DNA of 46,882 bases from JAAKFL01 sp964629645. Lineage in GTDB: Bacteria; Chlamydiota; Chlamydiia; Chlamydiales; SLFE01. Positions 32,378-41,298 of this stretch are shown here, one piece after another. The translations under genes were made by a program, and so were the position numbers. Where the stretch lies: the NCBI GenBank assembly GCA_964629645.1, contig CAZVSU010000007.1, positions 1 through 46,882 on the forward strand, read 5' to 3'. Position 1 is the stretch's first letter; each line of letters begins with the position of its first letter. The notes below the pieces were generated by a model. That model was not told the DNA's origin. It saw nothing but the letters and a program-made list of their open reading frames with translations, and made no database searches.

Positions 32378-33712
32378 CTACTCTTTCAAAGAAAGAAGGA
32401 ATTCGATATTCGACACTCTTTCCAGCCGCTTTTTGATCAGGTTCATGGTGTCGACAGGAGTCAACCCCGAAATCTGATTGCGAAGGATGAACACTTTTTC
32501 CAGCTCATCTTTGTGGTAGAGCAATTCTTCCTTACGAGTGCCGCTTGTGCGTATGTCAATCGCAGGCCACATACGGCGATCCGCCAAGCTGCGGTCCAGG
32601 CAAAGTTCCATGTTGCCGGTTCCTTTGAATTCCTCAAAGATCACCTCATCCATTCGAGAGCCTGTATCGATCAGCGCTGTCGAGATAATGGTGAGAGAGC
32701 CGCCGTCTTCGATGTTTCGGGCCGACCCGAAGAAGCGCTTGGGCCTGTGGAGCGCGTTGGCGTCGACACCGCCCGTTAAGATCTTTCCGGAATGGGGCTG
32801 AACGGTATTGTAGGCTCTTGCGAGGCGTGTGATGGAATCGAGGAGAAGAATCACATCTTTCCCATGCTCGACAAGTCTGCGCGCTTTTTCGAGGCACATT
32901 TCAGCGACCTGCACATGCCGCTCGGGCGGCTCGTCGAAGGTTGACGAGATCACCTCCCCGTCAACGATCCGCTGCATGTCGGTCACCTCCTCCGGACGCT
33001 CGTCGATCAGAAGAACCATCAAGGTGCACTCGGGATGATTTTTCGCGATGGCGGTGGCAATCTGTTGAAGGAGGATCGTTTTACCTGTTCTGGGGGGTGC
33101 GACAATCAGAGATCGCTGCCCTTTTCCAATAGGGGCGACAAGGTCGATGACACGCGTCGAAAGGACCCCCTTCTCGGTTTCCAGGACGAGTCTTTCGTTC
33201 GGGTAAAGAGGGGTTAAGTTTTCAAACAGGATGCGCTCTCTAGCTTTTTCGGGGGGGACCTTGTTGATCGTGTCCACTTTGAGGAGGGCAAAGTATTTTT
33301 CCTTTTCTTTGGGAGGGCGGATCGTCCCGGTCACAGTGTCGCCTTTCTTTAAGTCAAAGCGGCGGATCTGCGCGGGTGACACATAGATGTCTTCCGCAGA
33401 GGGGAGATAATTATAGTTGGGGGAGCGGAGAAAGCCGAATCCGTCGGGAAGAATTTCCAGCACTCCTTCTCCCGACAAGGTTTCCTTCGGGTCCATTGAA
33501 AGGCATTTGACAATTTCAAACACCATCTGGGATTTCGTCAAAGAGCCGAGATGTTTGAGTCCCAGTTTCTTGGCAAATAGGTTTAATTGTTCGATATTCA
33601 TCCGTTGGATTTCAGAGACTTTGATGACTTCGGCTTGATCCGAATCGGTCCCCTTGGCTTCCTTTGCCACCTCGGCGGCAATCTGCCCCTTCGAGTTGTT
33701 TTCTTCGTTCAT
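32378..33712 (-). CDS. rho: Transcription termination factor Rho
   Basis: A 444-residue hexameric RNA helicase. An acidic N-terminal tail (1-35) precedes the Rho N-domain and the RNA-binding cold-shock-like domain (GVLEILPDGFGFLRSPNYNY). The ATPase domain has Walker A APPRTGKT, Walker B ILLLDSITRLARAYN and the Q/R loops. The C-terminal part is GTGNMELCLDRSLADRRMWP. AAGGAG lies 11 bases before the ATG. It is the last gene of the sppA-polA-coaE-rho cluster, in the order known from Chlamydia, and has its own terminator. Confidence 0.98.
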   Translation of the reverse strand: MNEENNSKGQIAAEVAKEAKGTDSDQAEVIKVSEIQRMNIEQLNLFAKKLGLKHLGSLTKSQMVFEIVKCLSMDPKETLSGEGVLEILPDGFGFLRSPNYNYLPSAEDIYVSPAQIRRFDLKKGDTVTGTIRPPKEKEKYFALLKVDTINKVPPEKARERILFENLTPLYPNERLVLETEKGVLSTRVIDLVAPIGKGQRSLIVAPPRTGKTILLQQIATAIAKNHPECTLMVLLIDERPEEVTDMQRIVDGEVISSTFDEPPERHVQVAEMCLEKARRLVEHGKDVILLLDSITRLARAYNTVQPHSGKILTGGVDANALHRPKRFFGSARNIEDGGSLTIISTALIDTGSRMDEVIFEEFKGTGNMELCLDRSLADRRMWPAIDIRTSGTRKEELLYHKDELEKVFILRNQISGLTPVDTMNLIKKRLERVSNIEFLLSLKE

Positions 33713-33746
33713 AGAAAACTTAGCTCCTTACATTTGATCTGTCGGT

Positions 33747-34340
33747 TTAAGACGTTAACGTTTGATAAAGTGTTGCAACTTGTTTTTTTAGAGAGTCGAA
33801 ATCTTTGTCATTCCTGATGATGAAGTCGGCTTTCGCTTCCTTTTGTTCAATGGGAAGCTGATGGGCTGATTTTCGATCGAAATCTTCATCGGTTCCCAAA
33901 TACCGGGCGCGGCAAATCTCAAGGGGCGCGCTGACCACGACGATGGCATCGAAAAAGGGAAGAAAGCGCTCGTTTTCAAACAAAACCGGGATTTCCACAA
34001 TGACAAGTTCGGGTGATTCCTCTTGCTCTAATTTTTGGAATAGGTGATTTAACTCGTCTTCAACAATGGGATGGATCAGATTTTCCAAGGCCTTTAATTT
34101 TGCCTGATCGTTGAAGACTTTTTCGGCTATGGCTTTGCGGTCGCATTTGTCTCCATCGAGTATGTCGGGTCCTAATAGATCAACGATCGTCTGAATCAGG
34201 TTTTGGTTCTGAGAAAGATTTCGGTGAACAACCTCGTCAGCGCTGATGATATAAGCGCCTAGTTCTTTAAAGATTTGACATACAGAAGATTTGCCGCAAG
34301 CGATATTGCCGGTCACAGCTACTTTCTTCAATTTTAACAT
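33747..34340 (-). CDS. coaE: Dephospho-CoA kinase
   Basis: A 197-residue P-loop kinase for the last step of coenzyme A synthesis. The Walker A motif is VTGNIACGKSSV (about 8-19); then come GAYIISADEVVHRNL, a LIHPIVEDEL stretch and VVVSAPLEICRARY with the lid arginines. The start is ATG 34340, which lies over the polA stop (ATGTTAA) behind GGGAG; the longer open frame intrudes into polA. A supply of CoA fits the acyl-CoA operon elsewhere in the window, but that is coincidence as far as the sequence shows. Confidence 0.95.
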   Translation of the reverse strand: MLKLKKVAVTGNIACGKSSVCQIFKELGAYIISADEVVHRNLSQNQNLIQTIVDLLGPDILDGDKCDRKAIAEKVFNDQAKLKALENLIHPIVEDELNHLFQKLEQEESPELVIVEIPVLFENERFLPFFDAIVVVSAPLEICRARYLGTDEDFDRKSAHQLPIEQKEAKADFIIRNDKDFDSLKKQVATLYQTLTS

Positions 34341-36991
34341 TGCTCCCAATTTTTGCCAACTTTGACGTCTGCGATCAAGGGAACTTTCAACTCCCAAATG
34401 TCTTCCATCGTTTTTTGGACGCTAGAGCCGATGTCTTCGATTTGATCTTTGGGGACTTCAAAAACGAGCTCGTCATGAATCTGCAAAACCATCATCTGCT
34501 TTCGTCCGTTTTTGGAAAAAAGGCGGTCGATTTCGAGCATCGCCAGTTTGATCAAATCGGCCTGCGATCCTTGCAGCGGAGTGTTCACGGCAAGCCTTTC
34601 CGCTGCTGAGCGGAGCATCGGATTTTTGTTTGTGATCTCCGGAATCGCTCTTTCTCGGCCCGTCATTGTCACCGCTTTGCCGGTTTCCCGGCACTTTTTG
34701 ATGCAGGCCTCGACAAACTCTTTGACCCGCGCATAGTGGGTAAAATATTTTTCAATGAACTCTTTGGCTTCCTTTTGGGTGATGCCAAGCTGCTGGGAAA
34801 GGCCGTAGGGGCCTTGACCATACATGATGCCGAAGTTCACGGCCTTAGCGCTAAAGCGCATCTCATCTGTCACTTGATCAACAGGCACTTCGTAGATTCG
34901 GGAGGCGGTGTCGCGGTGGATGTCTTCCCCTTTTTGGAACGCCTCGATCAAGGCCGGGTCTTCGCTTAAGTGGGCCATCAGACGGAGCTCGATCTGGGAA
35001 TAGTCGGCGGCAAGGTAAAGGGTGCTTTCCTCCTCAGGTCGAAACGCTTTGCGTATTTTTCGCCCCAGTTCTGTCCTCACCGGAATATTTTGGAGGTTGG
35101 GATCTTGGCTCGAGAGGCGTCCCGTTGCCGTCACAAATTGATTGAATGTGCAATGGATCCGGCCCGTCTTCGGGTTCACCTGTTTGGGAAGGTTGTCAAT
35201 GTAGGTGGAGCGCAGCTTTTCGACTTGCCGGTAGTCTAAAATATGGGTCACAATCGGATAGTCGGCGCTCAGCTTTTCAAGAACGTCTGCATTGGTTGAA
35301 TAGCCTGTGGCGGTTTTTTTGACCGGGGGGATCTCCAGTTTTTCAAAAAGGACCTCGCTGAGCTGCTTTGGGGAGTTGAGGTTGAACTCTTCCCCTGCCA
35401 TGTCATAGATCTCCTTTTGGCTCGCGGCAATTTTACTTTCCACCTCTTTAGAGAGCGTTTTTAAATAGGGTTGATCGAGAAACATCCCTTTGCGCTCCAT
35501 TTTGGCAAGAACAGAGGTCAAGGGGAGTTCCAATTCATAAAAAATTGTTTCCAGATCGCGCTCTTTGAGCTCCTTTTGAAGTTCTTTTTTCAACCTGAGC
35601 GTATAATCGACATCTTCGCAGCAGTAGTGCGACGCTTGCGGGATCGGCACATCCCACATGCTGATCTCTTTTTTCCCTTTGCCGATTAGAGCGGAAATGG
35701 GGGTTTTGACTTTGCCGAATCGGTTGAGGGCAAGGGCATCGAGCGAGTGCTGCCTTTCGTGGGCATTGAGAATGTATGAGGCCAAGATCGTGTCAAAACA
35801 AACCGTCGCCACCTCGATGCCGACATTTTTAAGAACGTGAAGGTCGTATTTGACATTATGGCCGTAAAAACCGATCTTATCGTTTTCAAAAAGGGGCTTT
35901 AAGGCTTTGACCACAGCATCTTTGCCGAGCTTTCCATTGCAAGGGACATACCACGCTTTTTTTTCTTCGATGCAAAAGCCGATGCCGACAAGCTCTGCTT
36001 CCAAAGGACGGACGCTGGTCGTTTCGGTGTCGAAACAAATCTCTTTTGCATTTTCCCATGTTTCAATACATGTTTTCAGCGCCTCTTCATCGTCGACAGT
36101 GAGATAGGTCAGCTCTTCTTCATCGTCTTCAGGTCCGTAGTCAGCCTCGAGATCTTTGATCAAGTTACGAAAATTTTTGTGTTGATAGAAAGCTTTGAGC
36201 TTGACGCGGTCGGGATTTTTCTTGGAAAAGAAATCTTGGTCGTGTGGGAATTCGATTTCGGTATCAATGGTCACAAGCTGGTAGCTCACTTTGGCCCGTT
36301 CCCCGAATTCTTCGAGCGTTTCTTTTTTCTTTCCTTTGAAGTCGTCGATGCGGGCCAAAATGGCATCGAGCGATCCGTACTCACGGAGAAGCGATGACGC
36401 TGTTTTGGGACCAAATCCGGGCAGGCCGGGAACATTATCGGACGAGTCGCCCACAATCGCGAGGTAGTCGCGGATCTGCGTTGTTTTCACCCCGAATTTA
36501 TCTTCGACATCTTCCGGACCTAAGATTTGGTTGTCATTATGGGTGTGGAGCATGGAAATACGGTCGGTGACAAACTGGCAGAGATCTTTATCCGAAGAGC
36601 AGAGGAAAACCTCCGCTCCTTGGCCTGCTGCCCAGAGGGCGACGCTTGCCATGGTGTCGTCAGCCTCGACATTAGGAACATCGAGCAGCGGAATGCCCAT
36701 CAAAGGACAAAAGTCCCGCGCCCATTGCATTTGATGGGACAGGTCAGGGGGAGGCGCTCTCCGGTTCGCTTTATAGCTTGGGTCGATCTCGAGCCTCGAC
36801 ATCCAATTATTAGGGCCGTCAAATACCGCAACGAGATGCTGAGGGTCGAAATCGTCGAGCAGTTTTTGCACCGAACGGATAAAGCCGAACAAGGCGTTCG
36901 TCGACTCCCCTTGGCCATTGGTCATATTTTGAATCGCATAATAGGCTCTAAAAAGAAATCCCGATGCGTCGATGATGTAAAGGTTTTTCAT
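34334..36991 (-). CDS. polA: DNA polymerase I
   Basis: An 885-residue repair and Okazaki-fragment polymerase with three complete parts. The 5'-nuclease occupies about 1-285 (YIIDASGFLFRAYYA, GDSSDNVPGLPGFGPKTA). The 3'-exonuclease at about 305-490 keeps its metal ligands (FDTETTS, GHNVKYDLHVL, HYCCEDVDYTL), so proofreading should work. The polymerase domain has motif A DYSQIELRLMAHLS, motif B RFSAKAVNFGIMYG and motif C QIHDELVFEVP. It overlaps sppA upstream (ATGA) and coaE downstream. Confidence 0.98.
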   Translation of the reverse strand: MKNLYIIDASGFLFRAYYAIQNMTNGQGESTNALFGFIRSVQKLLDDFDPQHLVAVFDGPNNWMSRLEIDPSYKANRRAPPPDLSHQMQWARDFCPLMGIPLLDVPNVEADDTMASVALWAAGQGAEVFLCSSDKDLCQFVTDRISMLHTHNDNQILGPEDVEDKFGVKTTQIRDYLAIVGDSSDNVPGLPGFGPKTASSLLREYGSLDAILARIDDFKGKKKETLEEFGERAKVSYQLVTIDTEIEFPHDQDFFSKKNPDRVKLKAFYQHKNFRNLIKDLEADYGPEDDEEELTYLTVDDEEALKTCIETWENAKEICFDTETTSVRPLEAELVGIGFCIEEKKAWYVPCNGKLGKDAVVKALKPLFENDKIGFYGHNVKYDLHVLKNVGIEVATVCFDTILASYILNAHERQHSLDALALNRFGKVKTPISALIGKGKKEISMWDVPIPQASHYCCEDVDYTLRLKKELQKELKERDLETIFYELELPLTSVLAKMERKGMFLDQPYLKTLSKEVESKIAASQKEIYDMAGEEFNLNSPKQLSEVLFEKLEIPPVKKTATGYSTNADVLEKLSADYPIVTHILDYRQVEKLRSTYIDNLPKQVNPKTGRIHCTFNQFVTATGRLSSQDPNLQNIPVRTELGRKIRKAFRPEEESTLYLAADYSQIELRLMAHLSEDPALIEAFQKGEDIHRDTASRIYEVPVDQVTDEMRFSAKAVNFGIMYGQGPYGLSQQLGITQKEAKEFIEKYFTHYARVKEFVEACIKKCRETGKAVTMTGRERAIPEITNKNPMLRSAAERLAVNTPLQGSQADLIKLAMLEIDRLFSKNGRKQMMVLQIHDELVFEVPKDQIEDIGSSVQKTMEDIWELKVPLIADVKVGKNWEQC

Positions 36992-38034
36992 AAAAGTGCG
37001 GGGTCTAAGTACAGAAATTTATTGTACAGTTCCGGAGGAATTGATGTCCCGCATTGAAATGAGTGTTCGATCTTACCCGTAAAAAGAGGGGAGCGGCTGT
37101 CAAAAAGCGTCTCGAACCAATTTTCTTTTTGCAAGGAGACCACCTGATAGTTGTTTTCGATGCCCAGCTCTTTGACAAGGGCTGTCAGAGCAGATTTGCG
37201 GGTGGCGCCGGTTTCGTCGACAAGGCCGATCTCACGTCCTAGTGGAGCGGGAAAAATCTTGGCTCCGTAAGTATTGATGAGTGCGTCTTTGCTGACGCTA
37301 GGCCTGTTTTCTGTGACTAAGTTGACAAATTGCTGGTAGTAGTAGTCGGTCAGCATGTCGTAGTTTTCGGCTTCGCCCGGCTGCCAAGTCCGGAAAGGGT
37401 TGAGGGCATCTTTTCCTTTGCCCGCCGACACGGTCACTGTGGTCACGCCGATCGACTTGAGCGCCTCGGAGACATTGGGAAACGTCGACAGGATCACTCC
37501 GACGCTGCCGATAAGGCTGACGTCGCTTGCATAGATCTTATCCGCTGCCGACGCGACATACATGCCTCCTGAGGCGCAAAGGCCATCGACATAGGCGTAG
37601 ACAGGGACATCGTACTGCTCTTGATACGCTTTCAGCGCCCTGTAAATGCCGTCGGAATCGATCACAGTGCCGCCCGGCGTGTTGATCATGAGAAAAATCC
37701 CCTTGACAAGACCGCCGTCGAGATCGCCTTCTCGCGATTGGACCAGCATGCCGCGCACATTTTCGGCATTGAGCTTTTCGGTCCCGATAATCCCTTCTAT
37801 ATCGATCTGCAGAATGGTCGGCTTAGAAGAGCTCATCATTTCCCTCTTCCCTTCGGCGTTGGGAATGACTTTTTGCTGAAAGTCCTTTTTGGGAATCTCG
37901 TCTTTTAAGGCGCCGATTCCGGCAATCATGAGAATAAAGGGAACGAGGATGAGAAAAAAGCCGATTCCTTTGAAAAAAGCGTTGAGCATGGAACGAAGGG
38001 CGCTTCGAAATAGAGTCTCTTGTTTTTCTGCCAT
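36988..38034 (-). CDS. sppA: Signal-peptide peptidase SppA/SohB-type protease
   Basis: A 348-residue inner-membrane serine protease of the S49 family. A transmembrane helix lies at about 19-45 (GFFLILVPFILMIAGIG). The crotonase-like core has NTPGGTVIDSDGIYRAL and the nucleophile in DGLCASGGMYVASAADKIYA, followed by GSVGVI. The start is ATG 38034, with AAGGA nine bases upstream; longer frames enter the promoter. In Chlamydia a SohB homologue also precedes polA. The gene diverges from pcnB across a palindromic promoter. Confidence 0.94.
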   Translation of the reverse strand: MAEKQETLFRSALRSMLNAFFKGIGFFLILVPFILMIAGIGALKDEIPKKDFQQKVIPNAEGKREMMSSSKPTILQIDIEGIIGTEKLNAENVRGMLVQSREGDLDGGLVKGIFLMINTPGGTVIDSDGIYRALKAYQEQYDVPVYAYVDGLCASGGMYVASAADKIYASDVSLIGSVGVILSTFPNVSEALKSIGVTTVTVSAGKGKDALNPFRTWQPGEAENYDMLTDYYYQQFVNLVTENRPSVSKDALINTYGAKIFPAPLGREIGLVDETGATRKSALTALVKELGIENNYQVVSLQKENWFETLFDSRSPLFTGKIEHSFQCGTSIPPELYNKFLYLDPALL

Positions 38035-38071
38035 GGTGATTGTGTCCTTCATTTGAATTTGTACTGTAAGT

Positions 38072-38100
38072 AGTCTACCTCCCTTTCTAAATGGGGTCAA
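38072..38100 (-). promoter_or_regulatory. Promoter-like sequence for sppA-polA-coaE-rho
   Basis: On the minus strand, TTGACC (38100-38095), a 17-base spacer, and TAGACT (38077-38072). The start would be near 38065, leaving about 30 bases to the sppA ATG with its AAGGA site. Confidence 0.5.
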
Positions 38101-38115
38101 GCGGGCACTTGACCC
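38094..38115. promoter_or_regulatory. Palindrome holding both divergent -35 boxes
   Basis: GGGTCAAG (38094-38101) and CTTGACCC (38108-38115) are exact inverted copies around CGGGCA. Each arm contains the TTGACC used as -35 by the sppA (minus) and pcnB (plus) promoter. A protein binding here would affect both operons. Confidence 0.6.
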
Positions 38116-38137
38116 TGCCATCCGGGATCTATATGAT
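38109..38137 (+). promoter_or_regulatory. Promoter-like sequence for pcnB-methyltransferase-rsgA, leaderless spacing
   Basis: TTGACC (38109-38114), a 17-base spacer, and TATGAT (38132-38137). The GTG start of pcnB is six bases further on, at the expected transcription start. Confidence 0.55.
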
Positions 38138-38143
38138 AGTGGA

Positions 38144-39373
38144 GTGGAAGTCAAAGAAATCGCGACAACGATCGTCAAGACCCTTCAGTCAGAGGGGCAC
38201 ACCGCCTATTTCGCAGGGGGGTGGGTGCGCGACCTTATCATGGGGCACCCTTCCGACGATATCGACATTGCAACAAGCGCCTCGCCAGAGGAAATCACAG
38301 CCCTATTCCCGAAAACATTGGCCGTCGGACGAGCTTTTGGGGTTGTCGTTGTTCTTGCCGAGGGGCACCAATTTGAGGTGTCGACCTTTCGACGCGATCT
38401 CGACTACCGCGATGGAAGGAGGCCGACCGGCTTTGAGCCCTCCTCGCCGGAAGAGGATGCCAAGAGGCGCGATTTTACCATCAACGGGATGTTTTATGAC
38501 CCGACGGATGGCTCCATCCACGATTTTGTCGGGGGAAAAGCCGACATCACCAAGGGCGTTATCCGGACAATCGGCGACCCGTTCGAACGTTTTTTTGAAG
38601 ATCGCCTCCGCATGATCCGCGCAGTCCGCTTTGCAGCCCGCTTTCGTTTCCATATCGATCCCGAGACAAAAGATGCGATCGCCCAAAATGCCCCGACCCT
38701 CTTTCCGGCAGTCTCCATGGAAAGGATTTGGCAGGAGCTGAGCAAAATGAGGGCGTATCCCGCGTTCGATCACTCTCTTGTCGAATTGCATCAGCTCGGC
38801 CTCCTCGCCGAGATTTTCCCCAGACTGAAAGGCACTCCCCTCGACAGCGTCAAAAAAAGAGTGGCATGTTTTGAGAGATTGCCGACCAGTGCGCCGACAG
38901 TCGCTTTTTTGCTTCCCCTTTTTCCCGAGATGTCAGAAGAGGACTTAGTCGACATTTGCCGAAGCCTCCGCATGAGCAACCGCGATATGAAGTTTGCCCT
39001 TTTCTTGCGGCAGATTCAGACGCTCGAAAACCCCGATGCCCACGCCTGGAGCCACATCTACGCCCATCCCGATTCCGAGTTGGCCATCGAAATTTTGGCC
39101 GCTTTGGAGCCGAACGAAAAGGAGCGGACCGCGCTGCTTGATGAGCACGCCCACAGACGGTCGGGTCTTGCCCCTCATATCAAACGAATTGTCGAAAAAG
39201 CCCCTGTTGTCACCTCCGCCGATCTCAAAGCAGAAGGGATTAAGCCGGGGAAGTGGATGGGAGAGCTTTTAGCCGAGGCTGAACGAACGGCAATCGTGCA
39301 CGAGCACCATACCAAAGAAGAGGTGATCAAAAAACTTAAAGGGACGCCCCTTTGGGAGCGGGCGCATGACTGA
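38144..39373 (+). CDS. pcnB: Poly(A) polymerase / CCA tRNA nucleotidyltransferase family protein
   Basis: A 409-residue class II nucleotidyltransferase. The head has GGWVRDLIMG with the metal-binding DIDIAT (about 25-46), then RRDFTINGMFYD, and the neck motif DRLRMIRAVRFAARFRF (about 149-165). Whether it adds CCA to tRNA or poly(A) to mRNA cannot be told here; the chlamydial annotation is usually pcnB. Start GTG 38144 gives the normal N-terminus, and the promoter makes a leaderless mRNA likely. It overlaps the methyltransferase gene by eight bases. Confidence 0.9.
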   Translation: MEVKEIATTIVKTLQSEGHTAYFAGGWVRDLIMGHPSDDIDIATSASPEEITALFPKTLAVGRAFGVVVVLAEGHQFEVSTFRRDLDYRDGRRPTGFEPSSPEEDAKRRDFTINGMFYDPTDGSIHDFVGGKADITKGVIRTIGDPFERFFEDRLRMIRAVRFAARFRFHIDPETKDAIAQNAPTLFPAVSMERIWQELSKMRAYPAFDHSLVELHQLGLLAEIFPRLKGTPLDSVKKRVACFERLPTSAPTVAFLLPLFPEMSEEDLVDICRSLRMSNRDMKFALFLRQIQTLENPDAHAWSHIYAHPDSELAIEILAALEPNEKERTALLDEHAHRRSGLAPHIKRIVEKAPVVTSADLKAEGIKPGKWMGELLAEAERTAIVHEHHTKEEVIKKLKGTPLWERAHD

Positions 39374-40079
39374 ATCCATTACGAGTCTAAGCAATGCCAA
39401 GGTGAAGCATCTTGTCAAATTGCAAAGCGATCGATCAAGCCGGACCCGGCACCGCGAAATTGTTGTCGAAGGAAAAAAAATGGTGGCAGAGGCGCCATCC
39501 TTGAAGGAAGTTTTCGTTACGAGAGCCGATCTCGCACCGGACGGAATTCCCATGACCCTCGTTTCAGAAGAGGTGATGAAGAAAATCTCTTCGGTCAAAA
39601 CTCCCGAAGGGATTATCGCAGTCGCCCCGCTCCCCCCTCAAAAGCCCCTTAACGGTCACGATAAAATCCTTTGCCTAGACACGGTTCAAGATCCGGGAAA
39701 CTTAGGAACTCTTCTCCGCACCGCCCTTTCCTTTGGTTGGACCGGCATTTATCTTTTGAACGACTGTTGCGATCCCTACAGCCCTAAAGCGCTTCGGGCG
39801 GCAAAGGGAGCGACGCTTCGGCTCGCTCTTTTTTTCGGCGACGACTCCCACCTTAAGGAGCTGGCAAAAACGCACCATACTTACGTCGCTGATTTGAAAG
39901 GAAAGCCCCTTGAGCAGACGACGAGAAAAAAGAAACAGATTTTGATCTTGGGAAGCGAGGGGAGCGGCGTAACGGAAAGCGCCCGCTTGCTTGGGGAGGC
40001 TGTGACTCTCCCGATCGCTTCGGAAATGGAATCCTTAAACGTCGCCGTCGCCGGGGGCATATTGATGTATTACTTATGA
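39366..40079 (+). CDS. TrmH/SpoU-family RNA 2'-O-methyltransferase
   Basis: A 237-residue SPOUT methyltransferase. The N-terminal L30e-like substrate-binding part reads KVKHLVKLQSDRSSRTRHRE and then IVVEGKKMV. The SPOUT knot has motif 1 DTVQDPGNLGTLLRTALSFG, motif 2 ILILGSEGSGV and motif 3 LPIASEMESLNVAVAGGI with the Asn for SAM binding. It methylates a ribose in rRNA or tRNA; the site is not predictable. It overlaps pcnB by eight bases and rsgA by ATGA, so it is the middle gene of a three-gene operon. Confidence 0.93.
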   Translation: MTESITSLSNAKVKHLVKLQSDRSSRTRHREIVVEGKKMVAEAPSLKEVFVTRADLAPDGIPMTLVSEEVMKKISSVKTPEGIIAVAPLPPQKPLNGHDKILCLDTVQDPGNLGTLLRTALSFGWTGIYLLNDCCDPYSPKALRAAKGATLRLALFFGDDSHLKELAKTHHTYVADLKGKPLEQTTRKKKQILILGSEGSGVTESARLLGEAVTLPIASEMESLNVAVAGGILMYYL

Positions 40080-41188
40080 AAAAGAAAAAAATAGACGCCA
40101 ACGAAATTGAAGAATCCTTTTATGCCGGGCAAAAAAAATCGCGGCGTCAAGAGAGGAAGGCGGCGTCAGCGAAAGACCGCTCGAAATATAAAAAAAGCGA
40201 TTTTGACAAATTCCAAGAGGACCTTTCCAACGAGATTCTTTCGAAACTCGACCGCGACGCTCTCGTCCGAGGTCGGGTGATTTCGATTCGCTCGGAAGGG
40301 ATCGTTGTGGCAACGCCCGACCGGGATCTCTTTTGCGAGCTGCGCGGCCTTTTAAAAAAAGTGAAAACGCAAAACAAAAACCTCGTCACTGTCGGAGACT
40401 TTGTTCTCGTCGATCCCCTCGGAGAAAAAGAGGGGTTGATCTATTACGTCGAACCCAGGACCTCGATTTTGTCGCGTGCCGAGACCATTTCGCAGAAGAA
40501 AAAACAACTGATCGCCTCCAACATCGACCAGGTGCTGATCACTGTTTCTCTTTGCTCCCCCCCTTTGATCCCCCCCCTTGTCGACCGCTATATTATTGCC
40601 ACCGACAAGGGCAATATGGAGCCTGTCATCGTGGTCAACAAAATCGATCTTGCCGGCGATCCCGACCAGCAAGCCTTGCTTCGCGAATTCTTAAATGCCC
40701 ATCAAAGATCAAAGGTCCCCGTTATCTGCGTGAGCGCTGAAACAGGGGAAGGGCTCGAGGAGCTGAAACACGTGATGCAAAATAAAGCCTCGGTTTTTTC
40801 CGGCCAATCGGGTGTCGGGAAATCGTCGCTCATCAATCTCCTGACAGGCTTGGATCTTAAAGTTGGCGATGTTGTGGAAAGGACAAAAAAAGGGTCGCAC
40901 ACCACGACATCGGCAACTCTGATCCCTCTCGATTGCGGAGGCTATGTCATTGACACTCCTGGCATTCGCAGCTTCGGCATCTGGGAGCTCGATCAAGAAG
41001 AGCTCCCCTTTTACTTCGACGAGTTCGCCCCCTTTCTCCCAGAGTGCAAATTCCCTAATTGCTCCCACATCCATGAGCCTGGCTGCGCGGTGATCGCTGC
41101 TGTCGAGCAAGGGGCGATTTCCCCCCTTCGGTACAAGTCTTACGTCGCTCTGTCTCAAGAAATAGAGGAAGAGCATTTTCGCCGTTAA
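40076..41188 (+). CDS. rsgA: Ribosome small subunit-dependent GTPase A
   Basis: A 370-residue circularly permuted GTPase for 30S maturation. The first ~60 residues are a basic tail longer than in E. coli (RRQERKAASAKDR). An OB-fold RNA-binding domain follows (about 58-135). The G motifs appear in the permuted order: G4 VNKIDL, G5 SAETGEG, G1 GQSGVGKSS, G3 DTPGIRSFG. The zinc knuckle is CKFPNCSHIHEPGC near 322-335. It overlaps the preceding gene by ATGA. No intrinsic terminator was seen in the AT-rich gap after it. Confidence 0.97.
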   Translation: MKKKKIDANEIEESFYAGQKKSRRQERKAASAKDRSKYKKSDFDKFQEDLSNEILSKLDRDALVRGRVISIRSEGIVVATPDRDLFCELRGLLKKVKTQNKNLVTVGDFVLVDPLGEKEGLIYYVEPRTSILSRAETISQKKKQLIASNIDQVLITVSLCSPPLIPPLVDRYIIATDKGNMEPVIVVNKIDLAGDPDQQALLREFLNAHQRSKVPVICVSAETGEGLEELKHVMQNKASVFSGQSGVGKSSLINLLTGLDLKVGDVVERTKKGSHTTTSATLIPLDCGGYVIDTPGIRSFGIWELDQEELPFYFDEFAPFLPECKFPNCSHIHEPGCAVIAAVEQGAISPLRYKSYVALSQEIEEEHFRR

Positions 41189-41237
41189 TTAATCGCATTC
41201 TTGTTAAATACAACTATTTAATTAAAGAATCAAAAAT

Positions 41238-41266
41238 TTGTTCTATATTATAATTTTCTTTATAAT
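41238..41266 (+). promoter_or_regulatory. Promoter-like sequence for the ankyrin gene
   Basis: TTGTTC (41238-41243), a 17-base spacer, and a perfect TATAAT (41261-41266). The start near 41273 leaves 26 bases to the ATG, with AGGA nine bases before it. Confidence 0.6.
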
Positions 41267-41298
41267 AAAAGAATTACTAATAAAATAGGATAGTTTTT

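Noticed and set aside
38053..38178. N-terminal extension of SppA upstream of ATG 38034
   Set aside because: It crosses the palindromic divergent promoter, and the ATG at 38034 has a proper AAGGA site.
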